From: CAXXOK01 sp964584315
GTDB taxonomy: Bacteria; Bacillota; Clostridia; Christensenellales; Aristaeellaceae
Assembly: GCA_964584315.1 (NCBI GenBank)
Contig: CAZOZO010000011.1
Location: 14,079-78,078 of the forward strand
Reading direction: 5' to 3'
Length of the DNA stretch: 64,000 nucleotides
The translations under genes and the position numbers were made by a program. The notes beneath the pieces were generated by a model, which worked only from the letters and a program-made list of their open reading frames with translations, searched no databases and was not told the DNA's origin. Of the stretch, positions 16,599 through 24,607 are shown in pieces (within the stretch, counting starts at the first letter, position 1; every line of letters starts with the position of its first letter).

Positions 16599-16646
16599 CA
16601 TGATATACTGCTTCCATCAAAAATCAAATGGAGGCAGTATATCATG
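16599..16646 (+). promoter_or_regulatory. Hairpin hiding SD and start codon, with internal extended -10 promoter
   Basis: A 19-bp stem (16599-16617 with 16628-16646, one G-U pair, 10-base loop) contains the GGAGG SD and the ATG of the exonuclease gene in its right arm. The left arm contains TGATATACT (16601-16609), an extended -10 element. A transcript from it would start near 16616, after the left arm, so it could not form the stem. Confidence 0.7.
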
Positions 16647-17555
16647 AATGCTGACCGAATACATAAAGGCAAAAACCAGTATCTGTTACCCAGTGATTAC
16701 GTTGTGATTGATACTGAAACAACTGGCCTTGACCCTGCGCGGGATCATATCATTGAGCTTGCAGCCGTGCGTGTGCGCAATGGCCAGCCTGCTGAAACCT
16801 ATCAAACACTTGTGAAACCACCCTATCCGATTGACGCATTCATTACAGAATTAACCGGAATAACCAATGAGATGTTAAAAGACGCACCCGCGATCAAGAA
16901 CGTGATCGCGGATTACGTGGCGTTTCTGGGTGAGGATATTATCCTCGGGCATAACGTCAATTTTGACATCAACTTTATATACGACGCTTCGATCGAGCAT
17001 ACCGAACAACCTGTGTGTAACCATTACGTTGATACCATGGGGCTGTCTAGACGCATTTACCCTGAGTGGAAGCACCACCGGCTTGTTGACCTCATTAAAA
17101 ACCTTCGCGTACAAGGCGGTGCTGCACACAGGGCTTTATCGGATGCTCACTATACCAAAAGATGCTACGATGCCTTACAGAGTGCAATGGATGCAAAGGG
17201 ATTGACACTGGAAGCCATCAAGCCAATCAAGCAAAACTATGCGCGGGATATGCGGCCACAGACAGATCAGTTTGATGTTGGCTCGCCGATCTACCGCAAG
17301 ACCTTCGTTTTTACCGGAGCCATGGAACGCATGGTGCGCAAAGATGCAATGCAAATTGTGCTGAACCTTGGCGGGTTTTGCGGTGACAGCGTGAACCAGG
17401 ATACAAATTTCCTTGTGCTTGGAAATGCGGGGTATAGCACCTCCTTTGCAGGCGGCAAGAGCGCAAAGCGCAGGAAGGCCGAAAAGCTCAAGGCAGAAGG
17501 GGAAGATATTGAAATCATCTCAGAAGACGTGTTTTTAGACATGCTCGATGTTTAA
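16644..17555 (+). CDS. DEDDh 3'-5' exonuclease with C-terminal BRCT domain (cargo)
   Basis: This 303-residue protein has a DnaQ-like exonuclease with all DEDDh residues: D23 and E25 in VIDTETTGLD, D108 in HNVNFDINF, H162 and D167 in HRALSDA. A BRCT domain at about 217-303 follows (KTFVFTGAMERM, NLGGFCGDSV, TNFLVLG). Such proteins trim 3' DNA ends and are found as free DNA-repair-like enzymes. It is not a phage structural gene: it splits the usual chaperone-tape measure pair, has lower GC, its own promoter and a downstream terminator. A function as repair factor or defence/exclusion gene in the lysogen is inference. Confidence 0.88.
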   Translation: MNADRIHKGKNQYLLPSDYVVIDTETTGLDPARDHIIELAAVRVRNGQPAETYQTLVKPPYPIDAFITELTGITNEMLKDAPAIKNVIADYVAFLGEDIILGHNVNFDINFIYDASIEHTEQPVCNHYVDTMGLSRRIYPEWKHHRLVDLIKNLRVQGGAAHRALSDAHYTKRCYDALQSAMDAKGLTLEAIKPIKQNYARDMRPQTDQFDVGSPIYRKTFVFTGAMERMVRKDAMQIVLNLGGFCGDSVNQDTNFLVLGNAGYSTSFAGGKSAKRRKAEKLKAEGEDIEIISEDVFLDMLDV

Positions 17556-17603
17556 GCTTCTGTTAAGTAGTGTCGCATAAATAGTCAACCATCATGGCCT
17601 GAT

Positions 17604-17632
17604 AACCGCCCTGAAAACAGGGGCGGTTTTTT
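17604..17632 (+). terminator. Terminator of the exonuclease cargo gene
   Basis: AACCGCCCTG (17604-17613) pairs with CAGGGGCGGTT (17618-17628, one bulge) across an AAAA loop and runs into TTTTTT. It closes the one-gene cargo unit. Confidence 0.85.
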
Positions 17633-17662
17633 GATGCCCGTATTTTGAAGGGATGTGCCACC

Positions 17663-20600
17663 ATGGCGAAAAAGGGCGGGAGCGACCCGAAGCTGCGCGC
17701 ACGCATCGGCATTGATGGCGAGCAAACCTATAAAGAGGCACTAGATGGCATTGCCCAGCGGATGAAGATGCTCAAGAGCGAAATGAGCGTGACCACCGCC
17801 GAGTTCAAGAGCCAGGGCGCCACCATGGGGAACCTGCAGCAGCGGCAGGGGGAACTGAACGAGAAGTACGACCTGCAGCTGCAAAAGGTGGTCACCCTGC
17901 GGGACATGCTGGAGAAGTGCCGGGCGAAGTATGGCGAGAATGCCGATGAAACCCGCAACCTGCAGCTGGCGCTGAACGCCGCCACCGCCGAGATGGCAAC
18001 CACCGAGGGCGAAATCAAGGACAACACCGCCGCGATGGAGGCGTTTGAGGACGAAACCGCGCTGGTGGTGACGGCCATCGGCGTGGCGCTGCTGGCCGGA
18101 CTGCGCAATGCGGCCAGTGCCATCGGCGGCGCGTTTATGACCGCGGTAAAGGCCGCCGGAACGGCGCTCAGGGAGCTGGGCGAGTTTGCCGTGGCGGCCG
18201 CCAAGAAGGGTTTTGAGCTGAGCAAGAGCGCGGGCAGCATGGCCGACAGCGTGCTGACCACCAGCCAGCAGACCGGCATTGCCGCCGAGCAGCTGCAAAA
18301 GTGGCAATATGCCGCCAACTTCATGGATACGCCGGTGGACACCATCACCAAGAGCATGGCCAAGATGACCAAGCAGGTGGGCGACGCGGCGGGCGGCAGC
18401 AAGGCCGCGCAGGAGAAGTTTCAGGCGCTGGGCGTTTCCATCTATGACAACAACGGCAACCTGCGCGATAACGAGGCCATCTTTGCCGACACGATCGATG
18501 CGCTGGGGAAAATGACCAACGAAACCGAGCGCGACGCGGCCGCCATGGATCTGTTTGGGAAATCCGCCCAAGAGCTGAACCCTTTGATCGAGGCAGGCGG
18601 CGATGCGATTACACGGCTGGGCGCAGAAGCCGAGAAGATGGGCACGGTATTCAGCGACAGCCAGCTGGCTACGCTGGGCGGCTTTGACGATTCCATGCAA
18701 CGGATGCAGGCGACCGCGGACGGACTGGCCAACACGATCGGGCTTTTGCTGGTGCCCGCCTTTCAACCGCTGGTAGACACGGCCGCGGACAGCATGGGCA
18801 GGCTCAGCGCCGCGCTGAAAGACGGGCTGCAGCCGGGCGAGCTGGAAACCATCGTGGACGACATGATGGAGGGTTTGGAGGACGCGCTGGCCGACATCAC
18901 GCCCCTGATCCGCAAGGCCATCCCCGTGGCCACGAAGGCCGCAAAATCCATCATCGCGGTGCTGGCCAAGGAACTGCCCAAACTGGTGGGCGACCTGGCC
19001 CCTGCGGCGCTGGAGCTGCTGCGGGGGTTTCTCGATTCCATGGTGGAGAACAGCGACGACATCGGCACCATGGCCGCCGACCTGATCGAGAGCATCATCG
19101 ACTTCTTGCTGGACGCCGCGCCGGAGCTGGTGGAGGCAAGCGGAGCGATCATCGAAAGCCTGATCGACGGACTGGTGAGCGGAAACGGCCTGCAGGACAT
19201 CATCAGCGGCGCGGTGGCGCTGCTGGGCAAGTTTGCGGCTGCGCTGGTGAAGAACGCCGCCATGCTGATCGCCAAAGGCCCGATGATCATTGGGGAGCTG
19301 GTGAAAGGGCTGCTGAACGCCGACTGGGGCGGGGTGGCGCTGGAACTGGTGGGGAGCCTTGGGGACGCAATCACCGCCGCGTTCACCAATGCGGATGAAA
19401 TCGCGGCTGCCTACGAGCAGCAGTTTGGTGCTACGGAAAAGGCGTGGGCCGCGTTTAAGACGGTGCTGGACAAGGCCGACGAAAACCTTGCAAGCTCCGA
19501 AGCGGACGCGGAGGGTAAAAAGGCGCTGGCCACGGAATTGCTGGCGCTGTATGACCAGCTTTCCCAGAAGGACGTGAAAACCGACGCCGACCTTGCCCTG
19601 ATGGCGGATTACGCCGCGCAGATCGCGGAGATCTATCCGACGCTTGGGCAGTACATCGACCCGGTCACGGGGGCCTTCACGCTGAACACACAGGCCATCA
19701 AAGACAATATCGAAGCTCAGTATCAGCTGGAAATGATCGCCGCGTACAAGGAGTACCGCACCAAGCTTTTTCAGGCGCTTGCGGATGCCAATGTAGCCTT
19801 GCTGCAGCACGTGCAAACACAGGAGGACGTCAAGAAAAAGTGGGAAGAGCTGAAAGCGCAGTCGGATGAACTGCAAGGGCTGTACAGCAGCGTGTTTGAA
19901 AACGGGGGCGGGCTGCTAGTTTTTGAGGAAAACCTGACGCGCATCTACCAGACCATCAAGGACAATACCAGCATAGCGAACCCGCTATCCGACTTTGTGG
20001 ACGTGCTGGCCGACGGCACCGTGAAACTGCGCGACGGCGCGGACGCGGCCGCCGCCTATGACGCGGCGCAAACGCTGATGACGGCAGCCGTTGGGAATGC
20101 GGCCACTGCCTTTACCGAACAAAACGGCGTTCTGGCAAAGGCTTATGAAAGCTACGACACCTTCTCCCAAGGCGTGACCGATGCCAATGCAGACTTGACC
20201 GCCATGAACGGCATCATTGCCGATGCGCAGGCAAAGTACAACGCCCTGGCGCCCGCCGCCACCGCCGCCGGAGCTGCCGGACAGAGCGCCGGGGACGCCA
20301 TCAACGCCGGAGGGGACGCCGCGCTGACCGGCGCGGGCAAGGTGGAGGAAGCTACCGGCAAGCTGGCCGACGGCAAAACCGCCGCTGGAGAAGCCGCCGA
20401 AGGCGCACAGGCTGCCGGAGAGCAGATTGCCACCGAAGCGGAAAAGATACTGGCCACCGCAGAGGACATCCAGGGCGCGCAAGCCGCCGCCGAGGCGGCA
20501 CAAGCCAAGATTGCCGAGCTGCTGACGACCATTACCACCGATGCAGCCACTGCGCTGACCACCATGGAAACCATCGCGGCCAGCATCACCCTGACGGCGC

Positions 20601-21355
20601 AGGGAATGATGGCCGCCATTGAGACGGCCATCGAGGACAGCACCGTGGCCAACGCCGAGGCAGGCAGCACGATGGCCACCACAGTGACCAAGGCGATTGC
20701 CACCATCCTGACCGAGGCGCAGGGGATGCTGCTGGGGGGCGCCATTGGCAAGGGCGTAAAGCGTGGGCTGGACGGCCAACGCGCAGACGTGGCCGCATCG
20801 GCAAGGATGCTGGCCACGGCCGCCAGCAGCGCCCTGTGGAGCATTGTGGGGACAGACGGGGCGAATTTTGAACGCATCGGCGAGGCCATCGACCAGGGCA
20901 TGGCACGCGGCATTCGCGGCAGCACCTCGGTGATCACCAACGCTGCCAGGGCGGCCGCGCGGGCAGCGTATCAGGCGGCCGTGCGCGAGCTGGACATCCG
21001 CAGCCCCAGCCACGTGATGGAGGACATCGGCAGGCAATATGATGCAGGCTTCGGCCGCGGCATTGAACGCAACATGCAAAGCGTGGTGGATGCCGCTGCG
21101 GGCCTGAGCCGCAAGGCAGCCAGCAGCACAGCAGGCGGGACGCGCACCACGGCCGGCACAGCTTTTTCGCTGGACTATGCAAGGCTGGGCGAAGAAGTGG
21201 CAGGCGCGCTGGAAAGCAGGGGCGTTGGCCAAGCGGTGATGACCCTGGATGGCAAGGTGGTGGCCGCCACGCTGGAGCCGGACGTGAGCCGCGCCACCCG
21301 CAGGCGCGCTACCCAAAGCGTGCGCGGGCGCAACAGCCGCATGACACTGGGCTGA
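17663..21355 (+). CDS. Phage tail tape measure protein
   Basis: This 1230-residue protein sets tail length. The N-terminus is a long coiled coil (about 20-135), followed by a hydrophobic stretch (about 138-175) and further hydrophobic segments to about 620. A long Ala-rich helical part at about 850-1050 follows. The C-terminus has the SPSHVMEDIG signature shared by siphophage tape measures (about 1115). By the usual 0.15 nm per residue, a tail of roughly 180 nm is expected. The ATG at 17663 follows AAGGGA; a TTG at 17645 would precede that SD. Confidence 0.93.
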   Translation: MAKKGGSDPKLRARIGIDGEQTYKEALDGIAQRMKMLKSEMSVTTAEFKSQGATMGNLQQRQGELNEKYDLQLQKVVTLRDMLEKCRAKYGENADETRNLQLALNAATAEMATTEGEIKDNTAAMEAFEDETALVVTAIGVALLAGLRNAASAIGGAFMTAVKAAGTALRELGEFAVAAAKKGFELSKSAGSMADSVLTTSQQTGIAAEQLQKWQYAANFMDTPVDTITKSMAKMTKQVGDAAGGSKAAQEKFQALGVSIYDNNGNLRDNEAIFADTIDALGKMTNETERDAAAMDLFGKSAQELNPLIEAGGDAITRLGAEAEKMGTVFSDSQLATLGGFDDSMQRMQATADGLANTIGLLLVPAFQPLVDTAADSMGRLSAALKDGLQPGELETIVDDMMEGLEDALADITPLIRKAIPVATKAAKSIIAVLAKELPKLVGDLAPAALELLRGFLDSMVENSDDIGTMAADLIESIIDFLLDAAPELVEASGAIIESLIDGLVSGNGLQDIISGAVALLGKFAAALVKNAAMLIAKGPMIIGELVKGLLNADWGGVALELVGSLGDAITAAFTNADEIAAAYEQQFGATEKAWAAFKTVLDKADENLASSEADAEGKKALATELLALYDQLSQKDVKTDADLALMADYAAQIAEIYPTLGQYIDPVTGAFTLNTQAIKDNIEAQYQLEMIAAYKEYRTKLFQALADANVALLQHVQTQEDVKKKWEELKAQSDELQGLYSSVFENGGGLLVFEENLTRIYQTIKDNTSIANPLSDFVDVLADGTVKLRDGADAAAAYDAAQTLMTAAVGNAATAFTEQNGVLAKAYESYDTFSQGVTDANADLTAMNGIIADAQAKYNALAPAATAAGAAGQSAGDAINAGGDAALTGAGKVEEATGKLADGKTAAGEAAEGAQAAGEQIATEAEKILATAEDIQGAQAAAEAAQAKIAELLTTITTDAATALTTMETIAASITLTAQGMMAAIETAIEDSTVANAEAGSTMATTVTKAIATILTEAQGMLLGGAIGKGVKRGLDGQRADVAASARMLATAASSALWSIVGTDGANFERIGEAIDQGMARGIRGSTSVITNAARAAARAAYQAAVRELDIRSPSHVMEDIGRQYDAGFGRGIERNMQSVVDAAAGLSRKAASSTAGGTRTTAGTAFSLDYARLGEEVAGALESRGVGQAVMTLDGKVVAATLEPDVSRATRRRATQSVRGRNSRMTLG

Positions 21356-21373
21356 CGGAAGGAGGAATGATGC

Positions 21374-22168
21374 TTGGCAGCGGTTGAGTGCAACTTCACC
21401 TTCGATGGGCGGCATTGCCTGCGGGACTTCGATTGCTTCTACATCTTTGGCAAGAGCCGACCGGTAAGCCCGGACAGCCAATACCGCACCTTTGCAATCA
21501 GTGGCGCGGACGGCGACCTGATCTATGGCGACAACCACACGCATGAAGTGGTGACCCACAAAGGGACGCTCTACTTGATGCACACGCCTGGAAGCGACGC
21601 GGCGGCCATGCGCATCTACCGACAGATTGGCGCGTGGCTGAAGGCGGGACGGCGGCGGCTGACATGGGATTATGAACCGGACAAGTACCTGCTGGCGGAG
21701 ATCGCAGCAGGCACGGATTACACAGAAAGCGGCTGGCCGGACGGCGGACTGGAGATCGAAATCCGCTGCCAGCCAGTGGCCTACGACCTGCAGGAAGCGG
21801 CCGCGAGCGCGGCGGTAGCCGACAACACCGCCCACACGCTCGCCTTGCCCCTGTATACGGGCGAACCCGCGCCTGTATGCTGCGACATCACCAATACCGG
21901 CATGGCGACCATTACCGGGGTGACTGTGGCCGTAGGGGGCAAGCAGACCGTATTCAGCGGGCTTGCGCTGGCAACCGGGGAAACCCTGCTGGTGAACATG
22001 GAAGCCCCGATTGGCGCCACCATTGGCGCCGCCAGCGCGCTGCCCAAGGCAACGCGCTTTGACTACCTGACTGCCAGCGGGCCTGCGACCGTGACTGTGA
22101 CGCTGGCCTTTGGCAGCGGCACCAAGCAGGCAACTGTGAAAGCACACGCCAGAGGGAGATGGATTTGA
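21374..22168 (+). CDS. Distal tail protein (Dit-like), TTG start
   Basis: This 264-residue baseplate hub protein starts at TTG, which is eight bases after GGAGG. The nearby ATGs are in the wrong frame. The N-terminal half is the SPP1 gp19.1/Dit type (NFTFDGRHCLRDFDCFY, VVTHKGTLYL, then LTWDYEPDKYLLAEI). The C-terminal half is a beta sandwich (DITNTGMATITGVTVAVGG). It connects the tail tube to the tip proteins. Confidence 0.85.
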   Translation: MAAVECNFTFDGRHCLRDFDCFYIFGKSRPVSPDSQYRTFAISGADGDLIYGDNHTHEVVTHKGTLYLMHTPGSDAAAMRIYRQIGAWLKAGRRRLTWDYEPDKYLLAEIAAGTDYTESGWPDGGLEIEIRCQPVAYDLQEAAASAAVADNTAHTLALPLYTGEPAPVCCDITNTGMATITGVTVAVGGKQTVFSGLALATGETLLVNMEAPIGATIGAASALPKATRFDYLTASGPATVTVTLAFGSGTKQATVKAHARGRWI

Positions 22169-22479
22169 TGTTTGGCCGGAAGAGACAGGCTTTGACCGCC
22201 CATAACGCGCCCCTGCCCCAGACAGCACCCGAAGCCCAGGTGAAGCACCCCGGGCCGCTGCCGCGCCGTTGCCCGCTGACCCAGAGCGCCTGCCGCGATG
22301 CCTGCGCCTGGATGGTGGAGGGCGAATGTGCTGCTACGTTCGTGGCGCGGGAGATGTTCACGCTGGTGGAAGTGCTGGCGCGATCGCAACGGTCGCTGGC
22401 GCTCCCTTTGGGGGAGGGCGATCCCTCCCCCAACCGCTCCCCAGCCGCGTCCGTGGGCGCGGACGGCAACCCCGAATAG
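22168..22479 (+). CDS. Small cysteine-containing phage protein with repeat-derived tail
   Basis: This 103-residue frame starts at an ATG overlapping the Dit stop (TGATG). The first 65 residues look real (CPLTQSACRDACAWMVEGEC, then FVAREMFTLVEVLA): four cysteines in a C-x5-C-x3-C-x7-C pattern that could bind metal. The last part (SLALPLGEGDPSPNRSP) is translated from a GC-rich hairpin that resembles the chromosome's intergenic repeats, so the native C-terminus may have been shorter. Function unknown. Confidence 0.5.
   Translation: MFGRKRQALTAHNAPLPQTAPEAQVKHPGPLPRRCPLTQSACRDACAWMVEGECAATFVAREMFTLVEVLARSQRSLALPLGEGDPSPNRSPAASVGADGNPE
22408..22433 (+). repeat. Hairpin repeat inside a phage gene, resembling chromosomal intergenic repeats
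   Basis: A perfect 11-bp stem (TTGGGGGAGGG, 22408-22418, with 22423-22433) with a CGAT loop, followed by CCGCTCCCCAG. The chromosomal element at 50122-50160 has the same design: a TTGGGAGGGGGAC stem followed by CCGCCCCCTAG. Confidence 0.55.
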
Positions 22480-22516
22480 TGGCCGAAACCCCGCCCAAAG
22501 GAGGCGAAGCTGACGC

Positions 22517-24607
22517 ATGGTTAAAGTATACGACCAAAACCAAAAGCTGCAGGCGGTGCTGGACGCAGCTGCCGATGTTGGGTATGAGCTGAAGCACAAC
22601 GACCTTTCCACCACGAGCTTCCGGATGCCGACCCGCGACCCCAAAAACGAATACTGCATCGCGCACAATTTCGTGCAGATTGAGGATGGGGCGCGTGACC
22701 TCGGCCTTTACCGCATCATCGGGATGCCGCAATGCGACACCGACGGCTGGACGGAATACGAGCTGGAACATGTGATGGCCACGCTGGTGGATGATGTGCT
22801 GTTTGGCCAACACACCATAGGCGGCACCGGCGTTGATACCGCGGATGTGATTGCCTACATTTTGGCGCGGCAGACGATCAAGCGCTGGCAGCTAGGCGTG
22901 TGTGAGTATACCGACCAGTTTGCCTACAACTTTGAAAATTGCACGTTGCTCTCCGCGCTGTTTTCGATCAGCAACCTGCTGGTGGACGCATACACCTGGG
23001 GTTTTGATACCAACACCACGCCCTGGACCGTGAACCTGCGGCGCGCGGATACGTCGCCCGACTGCGGAATCCACTACATGCGGAGCCTCCGGCAGATCGA
23101 AAAGACCATGGACGCCACCGCGCTGGTGACGCGCCTGTACTGCCTGGGCTATGGCGAGGGCGTGAACCAACTGGGCATCCGGAGCGTGAACGACGGGCTG
23201 CCCTACCTGGACGCAGATACGATCGGCGCCTGGGGCATTAAGTGCAGCGTGTTTGTGGACACGACCATTCAGGATGCCGCGACGCTGAAACAGCGCGCAC
23301 AGGCGGTGCTGGAAGGCTACAAGAACCCCTACATCACCTACACGGCGACGGCCGCCGACCTGTACCGCTTGACCGGGCACAGCTGGGACAACTACATGCC
23401 CGGCAAGCTGGTGCAGGTGATGGACGGCGAGCACGGCATCACCTTTCAGGCGCGGATCATCGGCATCCGAAAAGCGGACGTGAACGGGAAGCCGCAGGAC
23501 ATCGAGATCACGATCGCCAACGCGCCGAAAGATACCGCCGACAGCATCAACCAACTGGCCGACCGTGTGGGCATCGGCGAGCTGTACAGCCAGGGCGCGA
23601 CATCGCTGTATGTGTTCCAATACGCTGAAAACTGCACGCCCGCGCATCCGGCGACGTTCTCCATCCCCATACCGGAAAGCGCCGTGCGCATCAACGTGGT
23701 TAGGTTTCTGCTTAAGCGGGAAGCCTACCGGGCGGACGCGCAGGGTGCGGCCAGCGGGGGCGGGAGCGTTTCCACCACCAGCAGCGGGGGTGGCGGCACG
23801 ACCACCAGCGCGGCAGGCGGGGCGCAGAGCATCACGGAGCCGGTGAGCGTGATGACCAGCAGCAACACCACCGGCAACCCCAAGGATATGGAGAGCGGCT
23901 ACACCAAGGCGAATACCGACACGGAGACGGCGCGGGAAACCGGAGCATCCAGCCTGAGTGTGACGGGCAGTGCTGGCGCCTATACCAACACCGGCGCAGC
24001 AAGCGGCAATACCGAAGCGGCTACCGCGAGCCATTATCATACCATCGGGAGCCATCAGCACCAGCAAACGACCGGCTCCTACACAGGGGCTACGCGCCCT
24101 TCGTGTTCCGAATCAGACGACACCAACCACAGCCATGGGCTGAACCTGCACACACACGCAACCGGCGCCCATACGCACAGCATGAGCCACACCCATGGGA
24201 TCCCCACGCATACGCATGGGATGAACCACTACCATATGGTGAATACGGTGATCTCCATTCCCCCGTTGACCATTAACGTGGAAAACCATACCCACAGCGT
24301 GAGCGTCGGGGCGCACAGCCATAGCCTGACGCTGAACGACCACACGCACGCCTTGGTTTATGACATCTATGAAGGACCCACGGCCAACAGCTTCACCATC
24401 ATGGTGGACGGCGTGGCGGCGGGCGAAAGCATAACGGCGGCGGAAGCGGAGGTGGATATCACAACCCTGCTGAGCAAGGACGCGGCAGGCCGAATTGAAC
24501 GCGGTAAATGGCATGAGGTTGTGCTGACACCAGACCGGGCCACGCGCGCGGTGGTGAGCGTTTATGTGCAGGTGTTTGTGCAAAGCAAAGGAGGCGGCGA
24601 TTACTGA
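22517..24607 (+). CDS. Tail-tip / tail-associated protein with histidine-rich metal-binding spike
   Basis: This 696-residue protein has a first half (about 1-380) following the Tal/gp18-type baseplate hub pattern that comes after Dit. It contains AAGGYK-like LEGYKNPYITYTATAADLY and a GKLVQVMDGEHGITFQARI barrel strand. A Gly/Ser/Thr-rich linker (about 400-500) leads to a region of about 110 residues with eleven HxH motifs, as in metal-coordinating trimeric fibres. The end is beta-rich. I see no peptidase motif. The stop overlaps the next ATG (TGATG). Confidence 0.78.
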   Translation: MVKVYDQNQKLQAVLDAAADVGYELKHNDLSTTSFRMPTRDPKNEYCIAHNFVQIEDGARDLGLYRIIGMPQCDTDGWTEYELEHVMATLVDDVLFGQHTIGGTGVDTADVIAYILARQTIKRWQLGVCEYTDQFAYNFENCTLLSALFSISNLLVDAYTWGFDTNTTPWTVNLRRADTSPDCGIHYMRSLRQIEKTMDATALVTRLYCLGYGEGVNQLGIRSVNDGLPYLDADTIGAWGIKCSVFVDTTIQDAATLKQRAQAVLEGYKNPYITYTATAADLYRLTGHSWDNYMPGKLVQVMDGEHGITFQARIIGIRKADVNGKPQDIEITIANAPKDTADSINQLADRVGIGELYSQGATSLYVFQYAENCTPAHPATFSIPIPESAVRINVVRFLLKREAYRADAQGAASGGGSVSTTSSGGGGTTTSAAGGAQSITEPVSVMTSSNTTGNPKDMESGYTKANTDTETARETGASSLSVTGSAGAYTNTGAASGNTEAATASHYHTIGSHQHQQTTGSYTGATRPSCSESDDTNHSHGLNLHTHATGAHTHSMSHTHGIPTHTHGMNHYHMVNTVISIPPLTINVENHTHSVSVGAHSHSLTLNDHTHALVYDIYEGPTANSFTIMVDGVAAGESITAAEAEVDITTLLSKDAAGRIERGKWHEVVLTPDRATRAVVSVYVQVFVQSKGGGDY

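Noticed and set aside
17741..22228. Antisense frames of about 700 residues opposite the tape-measure and Dit genes
   Set aside because: Shadow frames of an Ala-rich gene; no motifs, no SD.
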